From the NCBI RefSeq assembly GCF_043641665.1, contig NC_092190.1, positions 21,317,548-21,381,547 on the forward strand: a DNA stretch of 64,000 nucleotides, given 5' to 3'. Each line of letters begins with the position of its first letter. The stretch's first letter is position 1. The notes beneath the pieces were generated by a model. That model made no database searches. It had not been told where the DNA came from and saw nothing but the letters and a program-made list of their open reading frames with translations. The translations under genes were made by a program, and so were the position numbers. This document shows positions 14,001 through 23,520 of this stretch, in pieces. The stretch comes from Enoplosus armatus (lineage: Eukaryota > Chordata > Actinopteri > Centrarchiformes > Enoplosidae).

Positions 14001-17000
14001 AGACATCCACCCACACATTCTTCTCCATTCATTACGATACGGAAGCTATATGCTCTCAAAATGATTAACATGCTGCTGTTTTATTGCCAAGCATGTCGGT
14101 GTTGTTTGGGGTTAGGGTTAAAGCTGCACTTTACATTAACAATAAATCAAATTACTACTTGTAATTTCAAAGTGTTCGCTCGTACTGACCAAGAATCATC
14201 AGAATCTATCATTTCCGCTCCATCAGGCAGCTGTTTTCCACAAAAAAAGCTCTGATAAACCTGCTATATGCTACCTGTTCAGCACCAATTAGCAGATTGA
14301 CAAAGCGACTAGCTGGTGAACATAGTGGACATAGACTGAATATTGGACACATGCAAGAAGGCCAGAAAGACGACGTCAATGAATGCTGATGTTGCTTTGT
14401 GTCAGCTGAGTGTGTAAACAGGTCGTTGGCGCGTTCATTATAACAACTTTTTGAGGTGACAATGTTGTTTTCAGCTTGTTCTGCTTCCCCCTAGTGGCGG
14501 AAGAATATAGCAGCTTTAAAGGTGTGTACATGGGTCATGTTTTCTGACAAGATTTGTTACTAGGCTTCTAGTTGTACTGTTGGATGTCATTAGCATGTTT
14601 TTATGTTCCTTATAAATATCAGTGCGTTAATAGGGTGAACTAATCAAAGTGTTCTGTTTGTGATTTCCCTCATTGGCAGTTTCAGAGACACATCAAGAAG
14701 TCAGAGGGACAGAAGACCCCCAAAGTGGAATTGCAGATCTCCATTTATGGCGTGAAGATACTAGATCTCAAGACAAAAGTGAGTCCAGATGTTTGAAGTT
14801 TGTTTTTTGGCAGGTGCATTAATTCTGTGCATGACACCTGAAGTGATACGATAATGAATGTATTGTGTTTGTTCTCCAGGATGTGCAGCATAACTGTCAG
14901 TTGCACAGGATATCCTTCTGTGCAGACGACAAGACAGATAAAAGGATATTTACTTTTATCTGCAAAGACTCCGAGTCCAACAAACACCTCTGCTATGTGT
15001 TTGACAGTGAAAAGTGTGTAAGTGTCTTCTGCTTGCCTGTCTTTTCATTGACACAAATGTATTTGTCATTGTACTCTGCCCGTCCAAAAAAGCTGGATTT
15101 AACTAAGCAAATAGGTAAGAGCCTTCCATTGGATAGTTACTGCAGTGATGACAGCTGGCAACAACTTATTTAACCCTAGCTGATGCGGTTAGTAGCTTCT
15201 CATTTCTTAAACAACCATGTCGGAAGACATATCCTTTGGTCGTGGAAAGGATGTTAATCTGTTTCAGAAGGGTCAAATTATTGGCCTGCATCAAGCAAAG
15301 AAAACAACTAAGGAGATTGCTGAAACTACTAAAATCGGGTTAAGAACCATCCAATGCATTATTAAAACCTGGAAGGATAGTGGTGAACCATCATCTTCGA
15401 GGAAGAAATGTGATGATCGGAACAAACTCTTGGATGATTGTGATCGAGATCACTTAAACGTTTGGTGAAATCATATCGTAAGGAATCAACAGTAGAACTC
15501 ACGGCTATGTTTAATAGTGAAAGTTAGAGCATTTCCACACGCACAATGCGAAGGGAACTCAAGGGATTGGGACTAAACAGCTGCGTAGCCCTAAGAAAAC
15601 CACTGATCAGTGAGGCTAATCGGGAAAGAAAGGCTTCAATTGGCTAGGGAGCATAAAGATTGGACTCTGGAGCAATGGAAGAATGTCATGTGGTCTGATG
15701 AGTCCAGATTTACCCTGTTCCAGAGTGATGGGCGCATCAGGGTAAGAAGAGAGGCGGACGAAGTGATGCACCCATCATGCCTAGCGCCTACCGTACAAGC
15801 CTGTGGGGGCAGTGTTATGATCTGGGGTTGGTCAGGTCTAGGTTCAGCAACCTTATGTGTTAAGAATGAGGTCAGCTGACTACCTGAATAAACTGAATGG
15901 GTCTTTCCATCAGTGGAGTTTTTCCTCCCTGATGGCACGGGCATATTCCAAGATGACAATGCCAGGATTCATCGGGCTCACATTGTGAATGAGTGGTTCA
16001 GGGAGCGTGAGTCCAGACCTCAGCCCCATTGAGAATCTTTGGGATGTGCTGGAGAAGACTTTGCGCAGCGGTCCGACAAGATCTTGGCGGAAAATTAATG
16101 CAACTCTGGATGGAAATAAATGTTGTGACATTGCAGAAGCTTATCGAAACGATGCCACGGCAAATGCGTGCCGTACTCAAAGCTAAAGGCGGTCCAACGA
16201 AATATTAGAGTGTGCGACTTTTTTTTGGGACGGGCAGTGTATATTCTCAATGATCAACTCAACTGTAAATAAGCTGTCGCAACGTTTGGGTAACTTTGCT
16301 CCCCTGCTGCAGGCAGAAGAGATAACTCTCACTATCGGACAGGCCTTCGACTTGGCCTACAAGAAGTTCCTGGAGTCTGGAGGCAAAGACGTGGAGACCA
16401 GGAAACAGATTGGAAGCCTTCAGAAAAGAGTACGTCTCACATCTGGTTGATTCAGCTCTCACGCAGACTTTAATTCACTTGTACTTGTACTTGTACCACC
16501 ATGCTGACACATGCATAGCTTGTTTCTATTGATTGTTTTAAATCATCCAGTGTGGACAATTAAGCTGTGTTGATGAAAAAGGCAGTGATGAATATTAATG
16601 ATAGCCAGCTCTGTTGTTACGGACCCAATCTGCAGTTGAATTATTGTGCACCCTGCTGAAACCATGGAGCTTTCCCGGTGGGTTTGTTTAAATGGTGATT
16701 CATTAAACATTTGTATTTACTTGTGTAAATTGAATGAGTAACAGGCCGTGGTGACTAAACGGGTTCATTTGAAGTCATTTCTAAACCGGCAACTTCTATT
16801 CTGTGTTTTAGCTATTTAATGCAAATGGATCCAAACTTATTAAAACGTCAAAGTTCATTGTTGACCAGCAAAAACAATCTCAACTCAAGCTTCACACACT
16901 GGCTTTTTCCAGAGCTTTCAACCGTGTCACCCAGTGGATAAAGATTGCTCAGTTGTCATGGAGATGGACCTGGTTACATGTGAGCTCAGTAGTTGTTATG

Positions 17001-20000
17001 GTTTCATCCACAGCACTTTTAGGACTTTCAGCCGAGTCAAGAAAAAGAAACAAATGTGATGAAGAGGCTTTTATAAGGTTGAAAGCCCTGAGAAAAGCTA
17101 GTAAGGAGCCCTTGAGTTGGGAACTAAATTTTATGGAAGGGTTTGGATGATATGGTAAATGTGTCTACTGTCAAGTACCTTGACTTGTTTTTTGTATTTA
17201 GTTCTATCATACGCAGACATTCCCGTCTGCTGTTATAGATAGGAATGTTTTGTTTTACAATTTACTTCATTGCAATACATATATAGATATATAGATATAG
17301 ATATTGCAGTATAAAATTAAATATTGTCCTCTAACCATGTATGTCCAAATCTTTCATGAACAAATGAAGGATTAAGTGTCCCTTTATGGGTTAAGAAATG
17401 TATATTTCTTAAGCTTAACAAACCATTCAAAACCCCATTAGATTATCTAAAAACTGCAATATCACAATGCTGAAAACAGACCTGCTTTTATTAGATGCTT
17501 CAATAGCAGACGCCACGCTGCAGTTCATGCTTTCATTCACTGCGGCCTCTAAAACTACTGAACTGCTTTTGTTTTTATGCAGATTCAAGAGCTGGAAACA
17601 GAAAACTCTGAGCTGAAGAAGCAGCTTCAAGATCTTGAAGAGCAGCTGATGATCGCTCATGTGCCACCAGTAAGGACACACTGCACCGACACACTCCTCT
17701 TCAGTTTAGTGATTGAACAATATTTCTATTCTACATATTAAAGCAAATCTGTGTAACCTTTTTCTGAAGTATTATATGTTTAAACGTAGAAGTAACACAA
17801 GTAGAGAAGATAAATAAGAGTCATATATCTGCTATATACCAGACCAAGTAAAGCTGTAGCAGCAAAACTCCTGAGTTTACTGAATTGAACAAGGGTGCGT
17901 TTTATTGCTTATGAATGCAACTTTTTATTTATAAGACTATGATTGGGTTATTTCTAATTTCCAAAGTCACATAGCCTCCCTTTAACTGCAATGTCTGCAG
18001 GCAAACTAAAACAGCTCACTGATGTAATGTGGCTCTTAAATCATTTGGGATTCAAATGTGCCACATCAGCCAAAAGTACACAACCAAGACCATCTTTTAA
18101 TTACAAAAGTTGATCTAATTGAAGCTTGCAAGTTTTGAAAGTATTTTTTAAGTACAGCTGAGTTTGTTGATATCGCTTCTGTGATTAAATGCTCGGCAAG
18201 TTTGGAATGACCAAACCTGTCTGGAGGGAGTCAGTGGGGGTCCAAGCTGTGTCTGAAGCAAAGCAATTACACACCTGATTGGTCTGATGAGGGGTGTGAT
18301 ACATTCACTCTCTAATTGGGCTGAATGCCCGTACTTGTGACTACACCCACGCCTCTGCTGCTCCACGTGACTGAATAATATTTGTCCCTCTCTGGTCATT
18401 TTCTGTCTGCGATCTTTTCTCAGCCGCTGCACATAAACGCAGCTAACGAAGCGTACATGCTGCAGAGGCCCTCCTCTCTCTTCTGGTGTCACAGCATCAA
18501 GTCGCTCTCCTGTCTGGAAATCTCCTCCGTCACGCTCACTCCCATGAGCTCGCCGGAGTCCAACTTGTCCGCCGGGCTACTAACTCCTCCTCCTGCCAAA
18601 CCCGCTCTCCTTCCTCCTAAGCCTACCGAGGGCTGCAGCATCCCGCGGCCTCGCGTAAACACCCTGCGCTTTTTTCTTTCTTTCTGCTCTGTCTGCGTTT
18701 TATCTCCTGCTTTTGTCTGTCTTTAGCTTTTACTTCTTCTTCTCTTGCTTTTCTTTTTAAAAATAAAAATAGCTAAGTGTTGTTTGCATGCGTGCAAGCT
18801 TTCACAAGTCAGCTTAATCATTCCCACGACTTTATGTACAGGCGGGGAGTGTCTCCATGAAACCACAGTCTACAGACGTGTTCGACATGGTTCCTTTCTC
18901 CCCTGTGACGCCGCTGGTGCCCACGCTGGCCAGCAACGGCTGCCCACCACCACCGCCGACCACATTACCACCAGATATAAGTGAGTAGGGACCGCATCCC
19001 GTCCTGATCAGCAGATTTACAGGTTTTAACTTGTTCTCCGGCTCCTGACAGATTTATTCTTGCGGCTTTGTTTTTGTTTAAATGTGTGTGGCAGAAGACA
19101 TTTCTGTGTTTCCTCTTCAGCCGGTGTGATGTTGATCTGCTGTCTGTGTTTGTAGGGAAAGACCTGTTTGGTGCTGAGCCATTTGATCCGTTCACCTGCG
19201 GGGCAGCTGACTTCCCTCCAGACATTCAGTCAAAGCTGGATGAGATGCAGGTGAGCGCCTGTCTGTGTCTGATCCCCCCACGCTGCGATTTAAAGACCTG
19301 CAGGGAGGCTGGTTCGACTGTGAAACCCAGGTCTCCGGTCTGTTATTATCAGTATCAGCGATTTGAAGATTCAGATGTTCTCGCATCATGCTGAATCATT
19401 TCTGGTCAGTTTGGTCCTAATTGGCCGAGCTCCAGTACCCCATTTATTGAAATGATTCATGTTAAAGTAGACCATGTTTGTCATACTGTTGCACGCAGTA
19501 ACAGTAAAACAAGCAGATGTGAGGGATTACTCTGTGTTTCTGTTTATTCTTTTCTGAAAAAGCTGAGGACAGTAAGATTCAATGAAATCCTCAGTGGTGA
19601 ATATGACTCACTTCTTTATTTAGATTTATCAGGGACACGGAACCAGTTACACATTCATTTAGAGATGAATTAATAAGAAGTCTTTTGTGCATTACTCAGT
19701 TGTGTTTTCATGTCCCTTTATGCATTTCAATGGAAGATGTTCTCAGTATTCAGTGAAAATGTTAATATATTTTCATGTAACTATATTTGTGGTCCAGTGG
19801 AGCAATAAATATAAAGAAGAACATATAATATAAATAACAGCTGAGTTTATTATAAATACAATTGCTGATTGTGGCTTTTCAGAAATAACACTTAATTAAC
19901 TCCAGCTGTCTGGAAGTATGAAGAAAAAGTAGTCCGTATTGTATTGCTTTCATTAGCGGCATCAGATATCATTGCTGACACTGTGACTCAGTGGTTCTCA

Positions 20001-21778
20001 AACTGTGGGGTGGGTCTCTCTGTGGGGGACGCAGAGCCATCGCAAGGGGGCCAGGAAAAATGTGGAAAGTAATCTCAAATTGGATCGTCTAATTCTTGCG
20101 GTCTGAACAAACAAATTAGAGTTCACTGGCAAGGCCGTCAAGATTTATTTGGACAAAAAACAACATTTGTGAGAGTTTGACAGACGATGCTTATCAAGCA
20201 AATACGTCGGTCAAAGTTGGAAGTCAGGAAAGTGTGATGAACATTATTTTCATTATTATCAGAAGAAACAAGTTGTCTAACCGTGTCTGGAGAGTTTTAA
20301 CTCCTCTTTCACACTTCATTTAAACTTCATTTAATGAGGAATGTGAACACGTTCATTCAAATCATCTGAAGTCAGAAGCCTTCACGCACTAAAATAGTCT
20401 GAAAAGTTACATTTATTTATTTCATTTTCATTCATTTTCAGAAGCGCACACATTCACTGTTGTACCCTTCCTGCCCTGGAAACAAAAGTACAGATTATCT
20501 GGCCAGAATCATTTTTCCCGTAGTTGTCCAACACAAACCCAGAGCGTCCCCTGAGGTCCCCGTCCTCACAGTTGAGAACAGTTAAGTGGGTTTACAGTGG
20601 TGTTAGGAAGTAGGAAGCATTGTTCTCCAAAGGGGGAGAAGCGCCGCTGTAGCTTGAGTTGGCGTGCAATCACACAGTTTATGCCGTTAATCAGTTAATC
20701 AGTCGTCCTCTGCGGGTCTGTGTAAAGCATAAAATGGCAAGGTTTTGATTTACAGTATGATCAGAAAATAATGACTTCCGGAACTGCAAATCAATCAACT
20801 TCTGTGATTGTGATGAAAATGACTGCTGAGTTTTAGCAGGGAATCGCCAGTAGGAGGCAGTGCTGCACTGACACACTTGCTTTCAGTACTTTTCCTTCCG
20901 TTTCTTCTTCTTAATTATTAACCACTGAATTCATCTCTTGTCCTTTCCACCTGTAGCGTCAGAGATGGTTTGTACTCTTTGCTCTGAGTCTGTGCTGTGG
21001 CTCTGGTTGTGTCCTTTGTCCTGCATGCTTTTGGGTGATGTTGCACGCTCTCACATGTCCAGTGTGACGTAACTTTACCTCGTCCAGCTTGTCTTAAATG
21101 TCCGTCTTTTTCTCATTAGACAGTAGACATGCATGTTGTGTTCAGGCCTCCACGTCTTTAATTAGCAGTTTGTTCTCTCAGCTCTGTTGCTCTGCAGTTG
21201 ATGCGCTGTTCTCGTCTCAGACTGTGGCTTATTAACGTGAGCAAACACTTTTTATACTCTGAGATGTTGCTTTTCAGGGACTAACTGCTTGTGAAGTGTG
21301 CTATAGTTTTTGGATACGATGTCACATTTGATATACAATTGCGCATCTATATAAAAGAGCACATTAAAGTACAATTTGGCTACATTTTCTTCCGATATTT
21401 TGCAGTTTGCAAAATAAAATTGCCTTTTTCATTTGATATGCATGAGCCCCATCAAGATGCATGCCTTGTTGTTTCTCCTTTTGTGATCTTGCACATAACG
21501 CATGTCCCAGCATGTGTTTTTTATCTCTGTTTTGTTGAGCTGTTTTGTTCATTCTTTCTTACCTCCAGAGCTTTATAGACTTTTCCCCATCGGCTCTAAT
21601 CTAAACGTTACCCTGACTTCCTGTTTATCATCACAATCGAGACATGTAATCTCACAGAGCCCATGTGTACATGAACGTCACAGCTGTTCTCTGGCTTGTC
21701 TTCCAGGAGGGGTTCAAAATGGGACTAACCTTAGAGGGCACAGTCTTCTCTTTGGACCCGCTAGACAGCCGCTGCTGA
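7313..21778 (+). CDS. gulp1: gulp1, PTB-domain engulfment adaptor (5' end outside window), ten exons
   Basis: Cytoplasmic adaptor of the CED-6/GULP family. Known members bind NPxY motifs of engulfment and lipoprotein receptors (MEGF10, LRP1, stabilins) through a PTB domain and promote phagocytosis of apoptotic cells. Exons: 7313-7374, 11338-11409, 14680-14778, 14880-15017, 16313-16429, 17583-17669, 18424-18654, 18842-18980, 19156-19250, 21707-21778. All have AG/GT borders and compatible phases. Together they give 369 residues, or 292 without the 77-residue exon at 18424. Adding the roughly 10-residue first coding exon, which is not found here, gives about 302, close to the 304 I recall for human GULP1. 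Order: PTB domain, leucine-zipper helix, proline-rich linker, C-terminal DLF/DPF motifs. Which teleost paralogue (a or b) cannot be told from this sequence. Confidence 0.95.
8771..9342. repeat. Degenerate teleost dispersed repeat with inverted ends
   Basis: The left end GGACTGCAACTTGCTATTG and right end TTGTTAGTTGCAGCCCT are inverted, diverged copies of the GGGCTGCAACTAAC terminus of a dispersed fish repeat. Internal segments (AAATGTCAGAAAATAGAG near 8841; CTTCTCAAATGTGAAGATTT near 9254) fit that family. Both halves look like arms of the same sequence in opposite orientation. Family recognition is from memory. Confidence 0.55.
10947..11003. repeat. (GT)n microsatellite
   Basis: About 24 GT units followed by imperfect GCGTGT units, in the first gulp1 intron of this window. 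Confidence 0.95.
11338..11409 (+). CDS. gulp1: gulp1 exon: PTB domain, beta-strand 1 region
   Basis: A 72-nt phase-0 exon encoding 24 residues that start [20 protein letters not shown] and end RKLK. The FLG-x-TEV-x-x-PKGTEVV signature is the opening of the CED-6/GULP PTB fold. Acceptor cag at 11335-11337, donor gtaaag at 11410. Confidence 0.95.
12355..12630. repeat. Fragment of a TTAA-ended dispersed element
   Basis: Contains GAAATATCTAGCTCTTTAGC and GGTAAACATTCCACTAAGTT, which read like the reverse complement of a very common teleost element (TTTAGCAGCTAAAGAGCC... type). It ends in AGAGCTTTAA, with TTAA at 12631-12634. The left boundary is unclear. It may be related to the element at 14122-14515, whose terminus is AGCTGC next to TTAA. 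Confidence 0.45.
14122..14515. mobile_element. TTAA-flanked non-autonomous element
   Basis: TTAA at 14118-14121 and 14516-14519 bracket a 394-bp block. Its ends are AGCTGCACTTTAC on the left and ATATAGCAGCT on the right, an inverted repeat of only about six bases. The internal CCCCCTAGTGGC near the right end is typical of this fish family. No coding capacity. Confidence 0.6.
14680..14778 (+). CDS. gulp1: gulp1 exon: PTB domain, basic loop and ISIYGVK strand
   Basis: A 99-nt exon (33 residues) with HIKKSEGQK, then [13 protein letters not shown]. These are the lysine-rich loop and central strand of the PTB domain, nearly identical to the mammalian protein. Acceptor ggcag ends at 14679, donor gtgagt at 14779. 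Confidence 0.95.
14880..15017 (+). CDS. gulp1: gulp1 exon: PTB peptide-binding core
   Basis: A 138-nt exon (46 residues) containing [20 protein letters not shown] and [11 protein letters not shown]. It is the most conserved part of the PTB domain, forming strands 5-7 next to the NPxY groove, and reads without change from what I recall of mammalian GULP1. Donor gtaagt at 15018. The following intron carries a Tc1-type insertion. Confidence 0.96.
15074..16239 (+). mobile_element. Tc1/mariner-family transposon, degenerate full-length copy
   Basis: Flanked by TA at 15072-15073 and 16240-16241, the TA duplication of Tc1/mariner elements. The ends are inverted: left CTCTGCCCGTCCAAAAAA, right TTTTTTGGGACGGGCAGTG. 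At 1166 bp it is somewhat shorter than the usual 1.3-1.6 kb. It carries a transposase gene in the same direction as gulp1, broken by stops and frameshifts. It is therefore an inactive copy within an intron, with no visible effect on the gulp1 exons. Confidence 0.93.
15217..16188 (+). pseudogene. Tc1-type DD34E transposase pseudogene
   Basis: Begins [20 protein letters not shown] with a helix-turn-helix ([20 protein letters not shown]). The catalytic region is recognisable in pieces: [10 protein letters not shown] (first Asp), [12 protein letters not shown] (second Asp) and [14 protein letters not shown] (Glu). The frame shifts near 15446, has a TAG near 15524, returns to the first frame before 15640 and breaks again near 15877 and 16000. 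No intact product is possible. Catalytic DNA-cleavage function is inferred from family; this copy is dead. Confidence 0.9.
16313..16429 (+). CDS. gulp1: gulp1 exon: C-terminal helix of PTB domain
   Basis: A 117-nt exon (39 residues): [20 protein letters not shown] followed by [12 protein letters not shown]. The [14 protein letters not shown] helix is the long C-terminal alpha helix that packs on the PTB sandwich. Acceptor ctgcag ends at 16312, donor gtacgt at 16430. Confidence 0.95.
16430..17582 (+). other. gulp1 intron
   Basis: A 1.15-kb AT-rich intron. It has an imperfect TATAGATA tract near 17279-17305. Nothing else recognised. Confidence 0.85.
17583..17669 (+). CDS. gulp1: gulp1 exon: leucine-zipper-like coiled coil
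   Basis: An 87-nt exon (29 residues) reading [20 protein letters not shown] followed by QLMIAHVPP. Leucines fall at heptad spacing in a charged helix. The matching segment of human GULP1 mediates dimerisation. Acceptor atgcag ends at 17582, donor gtaagg at 17670. Confidence 0.93.
17670..18423 (+). other. gulp1 intron
   Basis: A 0.75-kb intron before the candidate alternative exon. I see nothing else in it. Confidence 0.7.
18424..18654 (+). CDS. gulp1: Candidate alternative exon of gulp1 (77-residue Ser/Pro-rich insert)
   Basis: A 231-nt open stretch in phase with its neighbours, with acceptor ctcag (18419-18423) and donor gtaaac (18655). It is GC- and CpG-rich against AT-rich introns. The product starts [20 protein letters not shown] and continues with Ser/Thr-Pro clusters (SSPES, TPPPAKP, LLPPKP). 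It would lie between the coiled coil and the [12 protein letters not shown] linker. It is absent from the human isoform I remember, so it may be a cassette exon or a teleost-specific exon. If the donor is not used, the frame runs on to a stop at 18724-18726, just before an AATAAA. The call rests on splice sites, frame and composition, not on a recognised domain. Confidence 0.6.
18762..18767 (+). terminator. Possible intronic polyadenylation signal in gulp1 (AATAAA)
   Basis: AATAAA lies 36 nt after the in-frame stop that ends the read-through of the 18424 exon. A GT-rich sequence follows from 18776. This could end a short transcript that skips the last three coding exons. A chance AATAAA in AT-rich intron is the alternative. 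Confidence 0.3.
18842..18980 (+). CDS. gulp1: gulp1 exon: proline-rich linker with FDM motif
   Basis: A 139-nt exon encoding [20 protein letters not shown], then a proline-rich run ([14 protein letters not shown]). Human GULP1 has STDIFDMIPFSP at this place. It ends in phase 1, so codon Arg is completed by the next exon. Acceptor acag ends at 18841, donor gtgagt at 18981. Confidence 0.93.
19156..19250 (+). CDS. gulp1: gulp1 exon: DLF/DPF adaptor-binding segment
   Basis: A 95-nt exon encoding [20 protein letters not shown] followed by [14 protein letters not shown] and DPF are motifs that in other endocytic adaptors bind the AP-2 appendage, which fits the clathrin-adaptor role reported for CED-6 proteins. 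Acceptor tgtag ends at 19155, donor gtgagc at 19251. Confidence 0.95.
19251..21706 (+). other. gulp1 last intron
   Basis: A 2.5-kb intron. Possible hAT remnant at about 19989-20585. The rest shows no exon or repeat I can support. Confidence 0.8.
19989..20585. repeat. Possible hAT-type transposon remnant
   Basis: The left end CAGTGGTTCTCAAACTGTGG resembles the terminus of hAT-Charlie elements. A diverged inverted match, TCACAGTTGAGAACAGTTA, lies at 20567-20585. I could not find an 8-bp target duplication, and no transposase is encoded. Confidence 0.35.
21707..21778 (+). CDS. gulp1: gulp1 last coding exon
   Basis: A 72-nt exon encoding [20 protein letters not shown] then SRC and TGA (21776-21778). 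The ending is essentially identical to human GULP1 (one Cys/Ser difference by memory). Acceptor ttccag ends at 21706. The preceding 2.5-kb intron contains a possible hAT remnant. Confidence 0.95.
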   Translation, partial: EGFKMGLTLEGTVFSLDPLDSRC

Positions 21779-22500
21779 TGCCAAGAAGATGCTCTTTGTC
21801 GCGTACTTTTAACTCGTTTGTATGAAGAAGTGCCAAAATCCACACCACGGTCGAGTCAAGATGTCACAGTTTTCGTCTTGAGGTTTATATGCATTTGCAT
21901 TTAGATTGGTTTTTTCGATATTTCAAGGTAAACTCAGATCCATTGTAGAAAAGAACTATTTTTGTAAAAAGATAAAACTTATGGAAGGAGTAGTTTTGAG
22001 TACCTTTGCTTGCACAGGCAATGAGAGATGTAAATAGTCGAATATGTCCAATGGTACACAGAATTTTCATATGAGTCAGTTTGTGTGTATGCACCATTTG
22101 AATTCTGTATTGTTAACACATTCCTGTTTGTATGCCAAACACAAGCTGGCGAAGAAAATAAGTGGAATCTGTATCATTAACACAGCTTGCCCATAACGTC
22201 ACATAGCTTATTTTACTCCACATTCAGCTCGCACATGTAGCTCATTAATGCAGTCTGATATGTTTTGTCTTACTGACCTTTACGCCTTTTGTTTTTTGTT
22301 TTAAACTCGAGTTTGAGTTGCCATTTCAGTATTTACTTTCTCATATTTCTGTCATCATTTTAGTCTCCTCTTTTCTTGCACCAGAAGGCACTTTTGTTTT
22401 GGACAGCCTCTGTCCATATACAGTACTATCCCCATTATTCTGCTTTTGGTTGCATTGACTTTGCTGTTACAGTTATTAAAGAAAATTTTACTGCAAACAA
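21779..22500 (+). other. gulp1: gulp1 3' UTR (extent inferred)
   Basis: AT-rich non-coding sequence after the stop. An ATTAAA at 22475-22480 is followed by a GT-rich stretch (22527-22577), the usual arrangement of a vertebrate cleavage/polyadenylation site. That makes the 3' UTR about 700 nt. No earlier AATAAA with a GT-rich downstream element stood out. Confidence 0.5.
22475..22480 (+). terminator. Probable gulp1 polyadenylation signal (ATTAAA)
   Basis: ATTAAA is the commonest variant of AATAAA. A GT/T-rich tract begins about 45 nt downstream. It lies 697 nt after the gulp1 stop codon. Confidence 0.45.
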
Positions 22501-22663
22501 GTGCGACTCATTGATTCTATCATTTAGTTGCGTGACTTTGTCGAGCTGTTGTGTCATTTTTGTGTTTGAAATGTTGATTGATTCGAAGGTTTTATCATTA
22601 GCCATGCCGCTAACACAGATCTGTGAATGGCAGTGTTGGTCGATCGTGGTTCCCACAGGATGA

Positions 22664-23190
22664 ACCTTCTTTTCTCTGGCGCCACCAGCAGGTCAAAGCT
22701 TTCACTTATTCAGGGAAATAGCTGAACATCTCCTGGATGGATTGGCACAACCATTTGTTTACACATTCTTGTTTCCCAGATGAGGAATCCTCTGACGTTT
22801 CCTCCAGCACCTCCATGAGGATGACTTATTTCTGTTTGAAATATCCAGGCACCTATTGGATGTATTGCTATAAAATTTGGTGCAGAATATTACTGGTATG
22901 TGGTGTGTAATGAATACGAGTAACTTTGGTGATCCCCTGACTTTGTCACAGTGCCATGATCAGGTCAAAATGTTTTTGCAAAACTAATTATCATGTTCGC
23001 ATTCCTTTGTATTTGGTGCTAATTAGCTAATGTTAGCATGCTAACATGCTAAACTAAGATAGTCAACTGGGCAAATATGACCTGCTAAACATCAACATGT
23101 TAACATTGTCATTGTGAGCATGATAGCATGCTGACTTTTGCATTTAGTTCAGAGCATGAATGTGCCTACAGCCTCGCAGTCTGTAGATTC
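22664..23190. repeat. Dispersed teleost repeat (GCTAATTAGC/TTAGCATGCTAA family)
   Basis: Contains TTAGCTAATGTTAGCATGCT, then ACATGCTAAACTAAG, and GCTAAACATCAACATGTTAA, a signature I know from many fish introns. The upstream part (CTGGATGGATTGGCACAACC, GTGATCCCCTGACTTTGTCA) belongs to the same family. A fragment of the same family appears near 63380-63570 in the other orientation. Boundaries are approximate. Confidence 0.6.
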
Positions 23191-23489
23191 TTGTGGGATT
23201 TATAACATTGATGAAGTTTGTCACTCTGCCACTGTCCTACTTCTTTAGTTATATCCACTGTGTGTTCACTTTGTGGTCCGACGTCACACTGTCTTACCTT
23301 CATCTCTGATTTTCTGGGTTCCCTGCCTCAGGATTTTACTCCCTCTTGAGGCTGAAATGATTCTATTATGGTATTAAGTTTTTAAAGGACCAAATGAACT
23401 CTTTTGAGACAAGAACAGGCAGAGAGAAATATTTTAAATATTTATTTTCAAAGGATGAAACGCATCTGCTTCCAGTGTGGAAAGCCCAT

Positions 23490-23520
23490 TCCTCCTCCGC
23501 CTCCTCCTCCTCCTCCTCCT
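23490..23520. repeat. (CCT)n microsatellite
   Basis: About ten CCT/CCG units. On the - strand this gives a GGA repeat and spurious poly-Gly or poly-Glu open frames. Confidence 0.9.

Larger units (their letters stand above)
11410..14679 (+). other. gulp1 intron
   Basis: A 3.3-kb intron. It contains a transposon-derived block ending at a TTAA at 12631 and a TTAA-flanked element at 14122-14515. I see nothing else in it. Confidence 0.85.
15018..16312 (+). other. gulp1 intron almost filled by a Tc1 copy
   Basis: A 1.3-kb intron. The Tc1-type insertion takes up 1166 of 1295 nt, so the intron was only about 130 nt before the insertion. Confidence 0.9.
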
